Source: Dryocola sp031988645 (lineage in GTDB: Bacteria > Pseudomonadota > Gammaproteobacteria > Enterobacterales > Enterobacteriaceae). From it: 64,000 nucleotides of DNA. Positions 9,719 to 18,818 of this stretch are shown piece after piece (the first letter of the stretch is position 1; each line of letters starts with the position of its first letter). The position numbers and the translations under genes are program-made. The notes beneath the pieces were generated by a model, which saw only the letters and a list, made by a program, of their open reading frames with translations, did no database searches and was not told where the DNA came from. Location of the stretch: contig NZ_CP150452.1 in NCBI RefSeq assembly GCF_051307045.1, positions 3,162,001-3,226,000 of the forward strand, in the 5' to 3' direction.

Positions 9719-11083
9719 ATGTTTAAACCCCCATTTATTCTGTCCATTGCCGGCGGCGGCAGCACTTACACGCCGGGCATTGTTAAAAGCCTGATGGTTC
9801 GCCTGGAGGACTTCCCGCTCGCCGAAATCCGCCTTTACGATATCGACGGCGAGCGCCAGTCGGTGATAGCCCCGGTGGTTGAAAAAGTCATTCGCGACCA
9901 CAGCCAGAGCGTTAAATTTACCGTCACCACGGATCCGGAGGTTGCCTTTAGCGGCGCCCACTTCGTCTTCGCCCAGATGCGCGTCGGGCAGTACAAGATG
10001 CGCGAGCAGGATGAAAAAATCCCCCTGCGTCACGGCGTTGTGGGCCAGGAAACCTGCGGTCCGGGCGGGCTGGCGTACGGTTTGCGCACGATTTTACCTA
10101 TGGTGGAGCTGTGCGATTTAGTCGAGCGTTATGCCCATCAAAAAGCGTGGATCGTTAACTATTCCAACCCGGCGGCCATCGTTGCCGAAGGCGTGCGGCG
10201 TCTGCGGCCAGACGCCCGCGTCCTTAATATCTGCGATATGCCGGTTGCGGCAATGCGCAATATGGGCGCCATTCTCGGCGTTGACCGCCACAGGCTGGTG
10301 GTGGATTACTTCGGCCTGAACCACTTTGGCTGGTTTACCCGCGTGCTGGTGGACGGAGAAGATCGCCTGCCGGAGCTGCGCCGCCACATCGCGAAGTTCG
10401 GGCTGCTGACGGAAGACGCCGCGCAAACCGATCCGCAGCACTCCGATCCGTCATGGGTAAAAACCTGGCGCCACATCAAACCGATTATGGATCATTTCCC
10501 GGAGTACCTGCCGAACCCGTATCTGCAGTATTACCTGATGCCAGACGATATCGTGCAACATCAGAACCCGGACTATACCCGCGCTAACGAAGTGATGGAC
10601 GGCCGTGAGAAAAAGCTGTTTGCCGCCGCCGCGGAGTATAAAAAAACCGGTATTCTGCCAGACGCGTTCCACGTTGGCGTACACGGCGCCTTTATTGTGG
10701 ACGTCGCCTGCTCGCTGGCCTTCGATTTACGCCAGCGCCATCTGGTCATCGTTGAAAACAAAGGCGCAATCGCCAACCTGCCGTATGACGCGATGGTCGA
10801 GGTTCCGGCCTATATCACCGCGCAGGGGCCGGAGCCCGTGCGGATGGGCGCGGTTCCTCTTTTCCACCAGGCTTTGCTGATGCAGCAGCTCGCATCGGAA
10901 CAGCTGCTGGTAGAAGCCACCGTCGAAGGCAGCTATGAAAAAGCCCTGCAGGCCTTCACGCTCAACCGCACCGTGCCGACCATGCAGCATGCCAAAGCGA
11001 TTCTCGATGAGATGATCGAGGCCAACCGTGATTACTGGCCGCGCCTGCAGCAGGCGTGGAAGGATGGAGAGGCGGTGAAATAG
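9719..11083 (+). CDS. 6-phospho-alpha-glucosidase, glycoside hydrolase family 4
   Basis: Cytosolic NAD+- and divalent-metal-dependent hydrolase of 454 residues. It splits phosphorylated alpha-glucosides into glucose-6-phosphate and an aglycone sugar. The dinucleotide-binding motif AGGGSTYTPGI is at residues 11-21. The motif CDMP at 172-175 marks the 6-phospho-alpha-glucosidase branch of GH4; beta-type members differ here. His202 in NHFGW is the second expected metal ligand. It is close to GlvA/MalA and Klebsiella AglB. It starts with a GGAG site 11 bases after the PTS permease and almost certainly shares its transcript. Confidence 0.92.
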   Translation: MFKPPFILSIAGGGSTYTPGIVKSLMVRLEDFPLAEIRLYDIDGERQSVIAPVVEKVIRDHSQSVKFTVTTDPEVAFSGAHFVFAQMRVGQYKMREQDEKIPLRHGVVGQETCGPGGLAYGLRTILPMVELCDLVERYAHQKAWIVNYSNPAAIVAEGVRRLRPDARVLNICDMPVAAMRNMGAILGVDRHRLVVDYFGLNHFGWFTRVLVDGEDRLPELRRHIAKFGLLTEDAAQTDPQHSDPSWVKTWRHIKPIMDHFPEYLPNPYLQYYLMPDDIVQHQNPDYTRANEVMDGREKKLFAAAAEYKKTGILPDAFHVGVHGAFIVDVACSLAFDLRQRHLVIVENKGAIANLPYDAMVEVPAYITAQGPEPVRMGAVPLFHQALLMQQLASEQLLVEATVEGSYEKALQAFTLNRTVPTMQHAKAILDEMIEANRDYWPRLQQAWKDGEAVK

Positions 11084-11190
11084 TCTTTTTGCAATAAATT
11101 CGAGGCGCCTCGCGCCCCGGGACATGGTTACTTGTCGGTTTAATAAAAAACACCGACAATCCAGCAGTGAATAACGATTCGGAGGCAACC

Positions 11191-12039
11191 ATGTCCACCT
11201 CTTTCTTCGTCGCGGGCGACTGGCTCGCAGAGCATATTTTTGACGCGGATATCCAGATTATCGACGCCCGCATGGCTCCTGCCGGCCAGGAACATCTGCG
11301 GGATATGCTGGCTGAATACCGGGCGGGCCATCTGCCCGGCGCCGTCTTTTTCGATATCGAAGCCCTGTCCGACCATACCAGCCCCCTGCCGCATATGATG
11401 CCGCGCCCGGAAGCGTTCGCCGTCGCGATGCGGGAGCTGGGTATCAGCAGCGATAAGCATCTGATTGTTTATGATGAAGGCAACCTGTTTTCCGCGCCGC
11501 GCGCGTGGTGGATGCTGCGCAGTTTTGGCGTCGAAAACGTCTCCATTCTTGCCGGCGGCCTGGCCGACTGGCAGCGTGAGGAACTCCCGCTGCAGGAGGG
11601 TGACGTTAGGCTTGAGGACGGCGATTTTGAGGTTGATTTCGAACCGGCGGTGATTAAACGCCTGACGGACGTCCTGCTCGTCAGCCATGAAGGCACCGCT
11701 CAGATTGTGGATGCGCGCCCGGCGGCGCGTTTTAACGCCGAAATGGACGAGCCTCGCCCCGGCCTGAAACGCGGGCATATCCCCGGCGCGTTAAACGTGC
11801 CCTGGGGCGATCTGGTGGAAAACGGACAGCTGAAAACCACTGACGAACTAAGCGAAATCTTTGCTCGTCAGGGCGTCAGCCTAGACAAGCCGGTGATTGC
11901 GAGCTGTGGCTCCGGCGTGACCGCCGCCGTGGTTGTGCTGGCATTAACCACCCTTGGCGTAAACGACGTCTCGCTGTATGACGGCTCCTGGAGCGAATGG
12001 GGGGCGCGTGCTGATCTGCCCATCGAACCGGCGCGCTAA
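11191..12039 (+). CDS. sseA: 3-mercaptopyruvate sulfurtransferase
   Basis: Rhodanese-superfamily enzyme of 282 residues with two rhodanese domains. It moves sulfur from 3-mercaptopyruvate to thiophilic acceptors. The active-site loop CGSGVTA in the C-terminal domain identifies the mercaptopyruvate type. The start at 11191 is set by GGAGG at 11181-11185. In E. coli sseA sits next to yfhM; here the two sugar genes have been placed between them. An inverted repeat TGTCGGT/ACCGACA lies at 11133-11158 just upstream. The stop codon overlaps the next gene's ATG by one base. Confidence 0.95.
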   Translation: MSTSFFVAGDWLAEHIFDADIQIIDARMAPAGQEHLRDMLAEYRAGHLPGAVFFDIEALSDHTSPLPHMMPRPEAFAVAMRELGISSDKHLIVYDEGNLFSAPRAWWMLRSFGVENVSILAGGLADWQREELPLQEGDVRLEDGDFEVDFEPAVIKRLTDVLLVSHEGTAQIVDARPAARFNAEMDEPRPGLKRGHIPGALNVPWGDLVENGQLKTTDELSEIFARQGVSLDKPVIASCGSGVTAAVVVLALTTLGVNDVSLYDGSWSEWGARADLPIEPAR

Positions 12040-12812
12040 TGGATAACCGGCTGGCCGGCCTGCTGCAGCGCGGGGAGTCGCTAACCCGCGCCGAATACCG
12101 GGTGCTCTCCCACCTTACCGCTCATCCACTGCTGGTGGGCAATATCACCGTTCGCGAACTGGCGCAGGCGACCTTTGTCTCCAGCGCCACCATTATGCGC
12201 CTGTGCCAGAAGCTGGGTTTTAGCGGCTATAGCGAATTTATCTGGCACTGCAAGCAGCTGCTTTCCGGCACGCCGCATATTGCGCACCAGCCTGCTCTTC
12301 CGCCGGCCACGCTGCCGGTTCTGTTCGAGCGGTTTGTTGGCAACTATCAGCAAACCTTCCGCTGGGTTACGCCGGATCTGATGGCGCAGTTCGCCACGCT
12401 GCTGCGCGAAAAAGAGAGCTTCTTTTTGTACGGCGCGGGCTTTTCTTATTTGTTCGCGGAATACCTGACCAAAAAATTGCAGGTGCTGGGGAAAACGGCG
12501 TTTATCTCAGGCCCGGGAGACAGCCGGGGAATATTCCTGAGTAACGCGTCCAAATATGAGGTTTTCATTGCCATTTCACGCAGCGGCGAAACCGGGCAGG
12601 TGCTGGATAAGGCACGAATTGCGCAGAACGTGGGAATGGCGATTGTCGCCTTTACCCGCGCGTCGCCAAACAGCCTGGCCGAACTTGCGGACGTGCATTT
12701 TTCGCTGTATGACGAGGCAATCCACTATGCGGCGGAAGCCGCCGGGATCACCTCGTTTGAGTCAAATCTTGTGATGCTGATTGATTTGCTGCTGTTGCAG
12801 GCAACCGCCTGA
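12039..12812 (+). CDS. RpiR-family transcriptional regulator (likely of the alpha-glucoside genes)
   Basis: Regulator of 257 residues with an N-terminal RpiR helix-turn-helix (SSATIMRLCQKLGFSGYSEF around residues 46-65). A C-terminal SIS sugar-phosphate-binding domain carries a typical SRSGETGQV segment. Its ATG overlaps the sseA stop in TAATG, so it is translationally coupled to sseA although it is functionally unrelated to that gene. GlvR-type regulators of maltose-6-phosphate genes belong to the same family. Control of the PTS and GH4 genes is therefore the most likely role, by inference. Confidence 0.85.
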   Translation: MDNRLAGLLQRGESLTRAEYRVLSHLTAHPLLVGNITVRELAQATFVSSATIMRLCQKLGFSGYSEFIWHCKQLLSGTPHIAHQPALPPATLPVLFERFVGNYQQTFRWVTPDLMAQFATLLREKESFFLYGAGFSYLFAEYLTKKLQVLGKTAFISGPGDSRGIFLSNASKYEVFIAISRSGETGQVLDKARIAQNVGMAIVAFTRASPNSLAELADVHFSLYDEAIHYAAEAAGITSFESNLVMLIDLLLLQATA

Positions 12813-12855
12813 TTTATTCCCACCCGCCCCTCTTGCAGGACGAGGAAGGAAAGCA

Positions 12856-13633
12856 TCAGATAATGCGGTTGGTTTTAAAATCGCGCAGGAAGCTGCCCCA
12901 GCGGCGTTCATAAAAGGGGGTAATGTGCGCCAGCATAAAATGGCTGATGCCCTTCTCCCCTTCGGCTACCAGGCAAATATCTACGGGTTCATCGCCCGGC
13001 AGCGTATCGGTGGGCCACGCTGCCCGCCTGACGAATAATCGCCTCGATATCGCCATCGGCCTCAATGCCGATCAGCAGGTTCGGCTGTTCATCGGCCCGT
13101 TCTTTGATTGAGCACAGAAAGGCGCGCTTAACGGTTTTCAGGCTCTTAAACAGCGTCGTTAGCGAATCCACCATCTGCGCAGGCGGCTCGGCGACTTCAG
13201 ACAGCAGCAAAGACGTGCCGCCTTCCAGCACTTCCTGCTGGCTGAGCGGATCGCCTTCGGCGCAGACCAGGTGGCTGATTTCACGCGGGGTGAACTCTTT
13301 GCCGGTGGGCAGCTTAGCGTTCAGGAATAAGCTTTCACCCAGCGTCATTTCAAACAGGGTACGCACCGGCATGGCGACAAAGGCCTGCTCGTGGCTGATT
13401 GCCTGCTGTAAGGCCTGCAGCGAGGTGAAGAAAGGGATAACGGACGTACCGTCTTCTTTTTCCCAGTGCTGCAGCTCAACCGCGCTGTCTGCATCAATGG
13501 CCTCGCCAACCGCAGCTTCTCCCGGCACCCAAACGGTGGACTCCAGCAGCACGCGGAAAAACGCCGGACGATGAGCGGGTTCGGTCGCCGCCTGCGCCAG
13601 CAAGGTTTCTAATTCATTTTTGGGTTCTGACAT
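12856..13633 (-). pseudogene. sseB: sseB, enhanced serine sensitivity protein, interrupted by +1 frameshift (probably artefact)
   Basis: Cytosolic protein of unknown biochemical role at the 3' end of the isc operon. It is named for the serine sensitivity caused by overproduction. Reading frame one gives residues 1 to about 206, ending QAGSVA. The rest, starting TDTLPGDEP and ending FKTNRII, is in another frame. Removing one base from the GGG run at 13012-13014 restores a 258-residue protein, the E. coli length. The base lies in a GGCC core, as do the other frameshifts in this window, so I regard the gene as intact in the cell. Confidence 0.88.
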
Positions 13634-13657
13634 GGTGGTTCCAGGATAATGATTTTG

Positions 13658-13683
13658 CCTCCTCTCCTTTTCGGGAGAGGAGG
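13658..13683. terminator. 10-bp inverted repeat between pepB and sseB
   Basis: Perfect arms CCTCCTCTCC and GGAGAGGAGG flank a six-base loop. The repeat lies 9 bases past the pepB stop and 24 bases before the sseB start. A T-rich stretch is weak on either side. It may attenuate transcription or stabilise the 3' end of the isc messenger upstream of sseB. A similar CTCTCC/GGAGAG hairpin occurs at 30140-30162. Confidence 0.5.
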
Positions 13684-13692
13684 AAGAACGAA

Positions 13693-14979
13693 TTACTTAT
13701 TGGTCAGCAAGTTAGCAATTGCACGCACGCCCAGGCCCGTCGCGCCCGCGGACCACTGCTCCACCGCGCCTTTACGGTAGGTTGCAGAGCAGTCGATGTG
13801 CAGCCAGCCCTGATGGTAGTTTTCCACGAAGTGGGACAGGAAACCTGCCGCCGTGCTTGCCCCCGCCGGGAAAGAAGGGTTCGAGGTGTTATTAAGCTCC
13901 GCAAAATTAGACGGCAGCTGATTACGATGGAACTCCGCCAGCGGCAGGCGCCAGAAAGGCTCGTTCTCCTGTGCGGCGCTTTCCAGCAGGCGGCTTACCA
14001 GCGCGTCGTCAAAGCTGAACAGCGCATGATAGTCGTTACCCAGCGCCGTTTTCGCCGCGCCCGTTAGGGTTGCGCAGTCGATGATCAGCTCCGGTTTTTG
14101 CGCGCAGGCGTCGATCAGGCCGTCAGCCAGCACCAGGCGGCCTTCCGCATCGGTATTCATCACCTCGACGGTTTTGCCGTTACGGTATTTGATGATGTCG
14201 CCAAGCTTGAAAGCGTTGCCGCTGACCATGTTGTCCGCACAGCACAGGTACAGCTTCACGCGTTTGTTCAGCCCGCGGGTAATGGCGAAGGCCAGCGCGC
14301 CGGTAATGGTCGCCGCGCCGCCCATATCGGACTTCATTGAGTCCATAAACGCGCTTTGTTTCAGGCTGTAGCCGCCGGAATCGAAGGTGATGCCTTTACC
14401 TACCAGGCAGGCGTATACCGGAGCGTCCGCATTGCCGGTCGGGTTGTAATCCAGCGCCAGCAGAACCGGGGCGCGCTCGGAGCCGCGGCCTACGGTATGG
14501 ATGCCCATATAATTCTGCTCGCGCAGATCTTCACCTTTGGTGATGCGGTAGGTTACATGGTCGCAGGCTACGTCGCACAGCAGATCAATCGCGCGGGAAG
14601 CCAGCTGTTCCGGGCCCAGCTCTTCCGCCGGGGCGTTGATGGTGTTGCGCACCCAGTCGATGATTTTCAGGCGACTATCGAGCTCTTTTTGCTGCGCCTC
14701 ATCCAGCTGCGCCCAGTCCACTTTGCGCGTGCCTTTTGGCGCACGATAGCCCTGCCAGAACGCCCAGCTTTTCTCGACGTCCCAGCCCTCGCCCGCCAGC
14801 TGCACGTGCTTCAGGCCCTGGCCGTCGATTTTGCGCGCGGCGCGCTGGATTAAGCCCAGGTCGTCTTTGCCGGTCAGGTGGAGGCTAATACCTTCATCGT
14901 TGATGCTGTAGGCGGCTTTTTCGCCCCAGCGCGCATCGGCAGGCGCGGTGGAAAGCGTAATTTTCATGGCTTCTGACAT
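13693..14979 (-). CDS. pepB: Aminopeptidase PepB (M17 leucyl aminopeptidase family)
   Basis: Broad-specificity metallo-aminopeptidase of 428 residues (427 in E. coli). The family signature NTDAEGRLVL is present in the catalytic C-terminal domain, as is the two-metal site segment KGITFDSGGYSLK. The start is the ATG at 14979 (MSEAMKITL), with AAGGA upstream; longer readings lack a ribosome site. It sits in the isc operon, downstream of iscX, as in E. coli. Confidence 0.95.
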   Translation of the reverse strand: MSEAMKITLSTAPADARWGEKAAYSINDEGISLHLTGKDDLGLIQRAARKIDGQGLKHVQLAGEGWDVEKSWAFWQGYRAPKGTRKVDWAQLDEAQQKELDSRLKIIDWVRNTINAPAEELGPEQLASRAIDLLCDVACDHVTYRITKGEDLREQNYMGIHTVGRGSERAPVLLALDYNPTGNADAPVYACLVGKGITFDSGGYSLKQSAFMDSMKSDMGGAATITGALAFAITRGLNKRVKLYLCCADNMVSGNAFKLGDIIKYRNGKTVEVMNTDAEGRLVLADGLIDACAQKPELIIDCATLTGAAKTALGNDYHALFSFDDALVSRLLESAAQENEPFWRLPLAEFHRNQLPSNFAELNNTSNPSFPAGASTAAGFLSHFVENYHQGWLHIDCSATYRKGAVEQWSAGATGLGVRAIANLLTNK

Positions 14980-15052
14980 TTTGTTTTCCTTATATTTTTT
15001 CAGCACATGCTCAATATGAAACGGGCCGCCTGAGGCAGCCCGCTTGGTTCAA

Positions 15053-15253
15053 CTATTCTGCTTCATCTAACCAGACTAACAGAATCGCTTCCAGAATTTT
15101 TTCATTGGATGCGTTTGGATCGTCATCAAACTCTTCGAGTTCGCAGATCCACTGGTGCAGATCGGTAAAGCGCACCGTTTTCGGATCGAGATCCGGACGG
15201 CTGTCGTACAGCGCCTCGCCTATTTCGCGGCTGTCGGTCCATTTGAGTCCCAT
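15053..15253 (-). CDS. iscX: Fe-S assembly regulator IscX
   Basis: Small acidic protein of 66 residues, the family's usual length. It binds IscS and iron and tunes cysteine desulfurase activity. The sequence MGLKWTDSREIGEALYD and the acidic middle (ELEEFDDDPNASNE) are typical. It starts 12 bases after fdx. Confidence 0.95.
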   Translation of the reverse strand: MGLKWTDSREIGEALYDSRPDLDPKTVRFTDLHQWICELEEFDDDPNASNEKILEAILLVWLDEAE

Positions 15254-15265
15254 CAGCGTCTCCCG

Positions 15266-15601
15266 TTAGTGCTCGCGCGCGTGGTTGATGGTGTAGCGCG
15301 GCATTTCGACAACCAGATCTTCGTCGGTAACGCGCGCCTGACAGCTCAGGCGGCTTTCCGGCTCCAGACCCCAGGCTTTGTCGAGCATGTCGTCTTCGTC
15401 TTCCGTGCTTTCTGCCAGGGAGTCGAAGCCTTCACGCACGACGCAGTGGCAGGTGGTGCAGGCGCAGGATTTTTCACAGGCGTGTTCAATCTCAATACCG
15501 TTGCGCAGGGCAACGTCGAGAATGGTTTCACCGACATTCGCTTCCAGAACTGCGCCATCCGGACACAGGTCCTGATGAGGCAGAAAAACAATCTTTGGCA
15601 T
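15266..15601 (-). CDS. fdx: [2Fe-2S] ferredoxin of the isc system
   Basis: Adrenodoxin-type ferredoxin of 111 residues that supplies electrons for cluster assembly on IscU. The cluster cysteines Cys42, Cys48 and Cys51 are visible in ACEKSCACTTC, with a fourth further on in the expected C-terminal position. It starts one base after the hscA stop. Confidence 0.95.
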   Translation of the reverse strand: MPKIVFLPHQDLCPDGAVLEANVGETILDVALRNGIEIEHACEKSCACTTCHCVVREGFDSLAESTEDEDDMLDKAWGLEPESRLSCQARVTDEDLVVEMPRYTINHAREH

Positions 15602-15602
15602 G

Positions 15603-17453
15603 TTAAACCTCGTCCACGGAGTGGCCTTTCAGCGCCTTACGGATTGATTCATCCATACGACGTGCGGCGAAATCCTGGGTTTGTTTGTCTACGTTTTTAA
15701 TGGCTTGTTCAATTGCGTCGGTGTCATCGCCCGCGGCGGCGGCGCTGAGCGCTACCATCGCCGCGTCGATGTCCGCGCGTTCCGCGGCGCTTAACAGCGC
15801 GGCGTCTGAGCTCAACGCGCCCTGCAGGCTTTCCAGCACGCGGGCCGCGTCAACCTTTTGCTCGGCAAGCATGCGCGCTTTCACGTCATGCTCGGCAAAG
15901 CTCATAGAGTCCTGAATCATGGTGGCGATTTCGCCGTCGCTCAGGCCATAAGACGGTTTCACCTGGATGGAGGCCTCCACGCCGGTGGATTTTTCCATGG
16001 CGGTCACGCTTAACAGGCCGTCCGCGTCTACCTGGAACGTCACGCGGATATGCGCGCCGCCCGCAGGCATGGCCGGAATGCCGCGCAGCGTAAAGCGCGC
16101 AAGCGAACGGCAATCCTGCACCAGCTCACGCTCGCCCTGCAGAACCTGAATCGACATCGCGGTCTGGCCGTCTTTAAAGGTGGTGAAGTCCTGGGCGCGC
16201 GCTACCGGAATAGTGGTGTTGCGCGGAATGACTTTCTCAACCAGGCCGCCCATGGTTTCCAGACCCAGCGACAGCGGGATCACGTCAAGCAGCAGCATTT
16301 CGCTGTCCGGCTTGTTGCCCACCAGAATATCGGCCTGAATCGCCGCGCCGATGGCGACGACTTTATCCGGATCGATGGAGGTCAAAGGCGTGCGGCCGAA
16401 GAACTCGCCCACGCGTTCACGCACTAACGGCACGCGGGTGGAGCCGCCGACCATGACCACTTCCAGCACCTCTTCGGCTTCCACCGCCGCGTCTTTCAGC
16501 GCGCGGCGGCAGGCCAGCAGGGTTCTTTTTACCAGCGCGGCAATCAGCTCGTTGAACTGTTCGCGGGTGACGGTGCCCGTCCAGCCGGCAACTTCAACGG
16601 CGGCGCTTTCGGCATCGCTCAGCGCGATTTTGGCGGCAATCGCCGCGTCCAGCAGCTGACGCTGCACGCGGTCGTCGCTGCGATCGGCAACGCCTGCCCG
16701 CTCGCGCAGCCAGTCGGCCAGCAGATGGTCGAAGTCATCGCCGCCGAGCGCGGAGTCGCCGCCGGTCGCCAGCACTTCAAACACGCCGCGGCTTAAGCGC
16801 AGAATGGAAATATCGAAAGTGCCGCCGCCCAGATCGTAAACGGCGATTACGCCCTCTTTGCCGGAATCCAGACCGTAGGCAATGGCCGCGGCGGTGGGTT
16901 CATTCAGCAGGCGGAGCACATGCAGGCCGGCCAGACGCGCGGCGTCCTTGGTGCCCTGGCGCTGCGCGTCGTCGAAATAGGCAGGAACGGTGATCACCAC
17001 GCCGTCCAGCTCGCCTTCCAGCGCTTCTGTGGCGCGCGTAGAAAGGGCCTTAAGGATATCGGCGGAGATACGCACCGGGTTGAGCAAGCCCGCGGGAGTT
17101 TCGATCATCGGCAGGCCGTTTTCGCTTGCCTTAAGATCGTAAGGAAGATGGGGATAGCGCGCCTGAATGTCGGCCAGCGAGCGGCCCATCAGACGTTTTA
17201 CGGAACTGACCGTGTTTGCCGGATCGAGCGCGGCCTTAGCGCGCGCATCCCAGCCCACGTTCAGACCGTCTTGCTGGTAGTGTACGACCGAAGGTAACAG
17301 ATGGCGCCCTTCGTGGTCGGCCAGGGTTTCGGCCTGCCCGCTGCGCACGGTTGCCACCAGAGAGTTGGTGGTGCCCAGGTCGATGCCCGCGGCCAGTTTG
17401 CGCTGGTGCGGCGCGGCGCTCAGGCCGGGCTCACTGATTTGTAATAACGCCAT
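15603..17453 (-). CDS. hscA: Hsp70-type chaperone HscA for iron-sulfur transfer
   Basis: Specialised DnaK homologue of 616 residues. It drives ATP-dependent release of Fe-S clusters from IscU, recognising the IscU LPPVK loop present in this window. The nucleotide-binding domain starts AAGIDLGTTNSLVA and contains the VYDLGGGTFDISIL segment. The substrate-binding domain and C-terminal helical lid follow. It lies between hscB and fdx in the usual order. Confidence 0.96.
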   Translation of the reverse strand: MALLQISEPGLSAAPHQRKLAAGIDLGTTNSLVATVRSGQAETLADHEGRHLLPSVVHYQQDGLNVGWDARAKAALDPANTVSSVKRLMGRSLADIQARYPHLPYDLKASENGLPMIETPAGLLNPVRISADILKALSTRATEALEGELDGVVITVPAYFDDAQRQGTKDAARLAGLHVLRLLNEPTAAAIAYGLDSGKEGVIAVYDLGGGTFDISILRLSRGVFEVLATGGDSALGGDDFDHLLADWLRERAGVADRSDDRVQRQLLDAAIAAKIALSDAESAAVEVAGWTGTVTREQFNELIAALVKRTLLACRRALKDAAVEAEEVLEVVMVGGSTRVPLVRERVGEFFGRTPLTSIDPDKVVAIGAAIQADILVGNKPDSEMLLLDVIPLSLGLETMGGLVEKVIPRNTTIPVARAQDFTTFKDGQTAMSIQVLQGERELVQDCRSLARFTLRGIPAMPAGGAHIRVTFQVDADGLLSVTAMEKSTGVEASIQVKPSYGLSDGEIATMIQDSMSFAEHDVKARMLAEQKVDAARVLESLQGALSSDAALLSAAERADIDAAMVALSAAAAGDDTDAIEQAIKNVDKQTQDFAARRMDESIRKALKGHSVDEV

Positions 17454-17466
17454 TTTGAGCTTCCAG

Positions 17467-17982
17467 TTAAAAATCGAGCAGCTTTTCTTCGAGTTGTTCT
17501 ATCTGGCTGCGCAGTTTATCGAGAAAACGCAGTTTACGCACGGTATCCGCCGCCTGCGTCCAGTCCTGGCTATCGAGCTGCTCTACCATCTGGGCGCTAC
17601 GGGTTTTCACCATCGCATCAACGCCTTTAGCGAAGCTTTCCAGACGCCCGGCGTCTTTCGCCTGCTCGATGTTATCAAGCTCTTCGCGCAGTTCGAGCTG
17701 CTCCATCAGGAACGCGGTATCGCGCACGGTATGCTGTTCATTTGCCAGATCAAAACCGTTGAGGGAGAGAATGTACTCGGCGCGCGGCAAAGGATGACGC
17801 AGCGTTTGCCAGGCCTGATTGATGGTCGCAGATTGTTGCACCGCCAACAGCTGTTCCGCCTGAGGGCGGCTGGCGTATTTATCCGGATGGAACTGGCGCT
17901 GCAGCTCCTGGTAACGGGTAGCCAGCAGCTCGGTGTTGACGGTGAAGCCTACCGGTAACCCAAAGAGGGTAAAGTAATCCAT
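17467..17982 (-). CDS. hscB: J-domain co-chaperone HscB
   Basis: Co-chaperone of 171 residues, as in E. coli. It delivers IscU to HscA and stimulates its ATPase. The J domain carries the HPD motif in QFHPDKYAS. The start MDYFTLFGLP at 17982 gives the conserved length; the longer reading to 18075 would overlap the intergenic leader and iscA end. Confidence 0.95.
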   Translation of the reverse strand: MDYFTLFGLPVGFTVNTELLATRYQELQRQFHPDKYASRPQAEQLLAVQQSATINQAWQTLRHPLPRAEYILSLNGFDLANEQHTVRDTAFLMEQLELREELDNIEQAKDAGRLESFAKGVDAMVKTRSAQMVEQLDSQDWTQAADTVRKLRFLDKLRSQIEQLEEKLLDF

Positions 17983-18044
17983 AACAGACTCGGGGTTAAC
18001 AGGGTAAAGCGTCATACCCCACCGTAATGGGGTATGAGCTGACA

Positions 18045-18368
18045 TCAGACGTGGAAGCTTTCGCCGCAGCCGCACTCATCTTTAACGTTCGGGTTGGTAA
18101 ACTTAAACCCTTCGTTAAGGCCTTCTTTGACGAAGTCGAGCACGGTGCCGTCTAAAAATTGCAGGCTTTTACCATCGACGACCACTTTCACGCCTTTGTC
18201 TTCGAACACGGTGTCTTCTGCCATCGGTTCATCAACAAATTCCAGAACGTAAGCCATGCCAGAGCAGCCAGAGGTGCGGACGCCTAAACGTAAACCAAAA
18301 CCTTTACCGCGGTTGGCTAAAAAGGCATTTACACGAGCGGCAGCACTGTCGCTAAGGGTAATCGACAT
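18045..18368 (-). CDS. iscA: A-type Fe-S carrier IscA
   Basis: Iron-sulfur carrier of 107 residues. The conserved cysteines are present: Cys35 in TSGCSGM and the C-terminal pair in ECGCGESF. It probably passes [4Fe-4S] clusters to client apoproteins. It lies 20 bases after iscU. Confidence 0.95.
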   Translation of the reverse strand: MSITLSDSAAARVNAFLANRGKGFGLRLGVRTSGCSGMAYVLEFVDEPMAEDTVFEDKGVKVVVDGKSLQFLDGTVLDFVKEGLNEGFKFTNPNVKDECGCGESFHV

Positions 18369-18388
18369 ACAACAACCTCAATCAGATA

Positions 18389-18775
18389 TTATTTTGCTTC
18401 ACGTTTGCTTTTGTAATCCGCGATGGCCGCTTTGATAGCGTCTTCGGCAAGGATTGAGCAGTGAATTTTCACCGGCGGCAGTTCAAGTTCGTCTGCGATA
18501 TCGGTGTTTTTGATCGCCTGCGCTTCGTCCAGGGATTTCCCCTTAACCCACTCGGTGACCAGCGAGCTTGAAGCAATCGCCGAGCCGCAGCCGTAGGTTT
18601 TAAAACGCGCGTCTTCAATAATACCTTCATTGTTGACTTTGATCTGCAGCTTCATCACGTCGCCACAGGCCGGTGCGCCCACCATGCCGGAGCCCACGCT
18701 GTCATCGCCGTTGTCAAAAGAACCCACGTTGCGTGGATTCTCGTAGTGATCTATTACTTTTTCGCTGTAAGCCAT
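18389..18775 (-). CDS. iscU: Iron-sulfur cluster scaffold IscU
   Basis: Scaffold of 128 residues on which sulfur from IscS and iron are assembled into [2Fe-2S] clusters. Cys37, Cys63 and Cys106 are all present, together with the HscA-recognition motif LPPVK at 99-103. The start MAYSEKVIDHYENP at 18775 is the conserved one. An in-frame extension upstream is only an out-of-frame reading of iscS. Confidence 0.96.
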   Translation of the reverse strand: MAYSEKVIDHYENPRNVGSFDNGDDSVGSGMVGAPACGDVMKLQIKVNNEGIIEDARFKTYGCGSAIASSSLVTEWVKGKSLDEAQAIKNTDIADELELPPVKIHCSILAEDAIKAAIADYKSKREAK

Positions 18776-18818
18776 TTTTACTTCTCCTGAATCCGAAACC
18801 GACGTTCGTAATGAACGA

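Noticed and set aside
11101..11112. Palindrome CGAGGCGCCTCG before sseA
   Set aside because: Short GC-rich dyad without T-tract or known regulator; too little to call a site.
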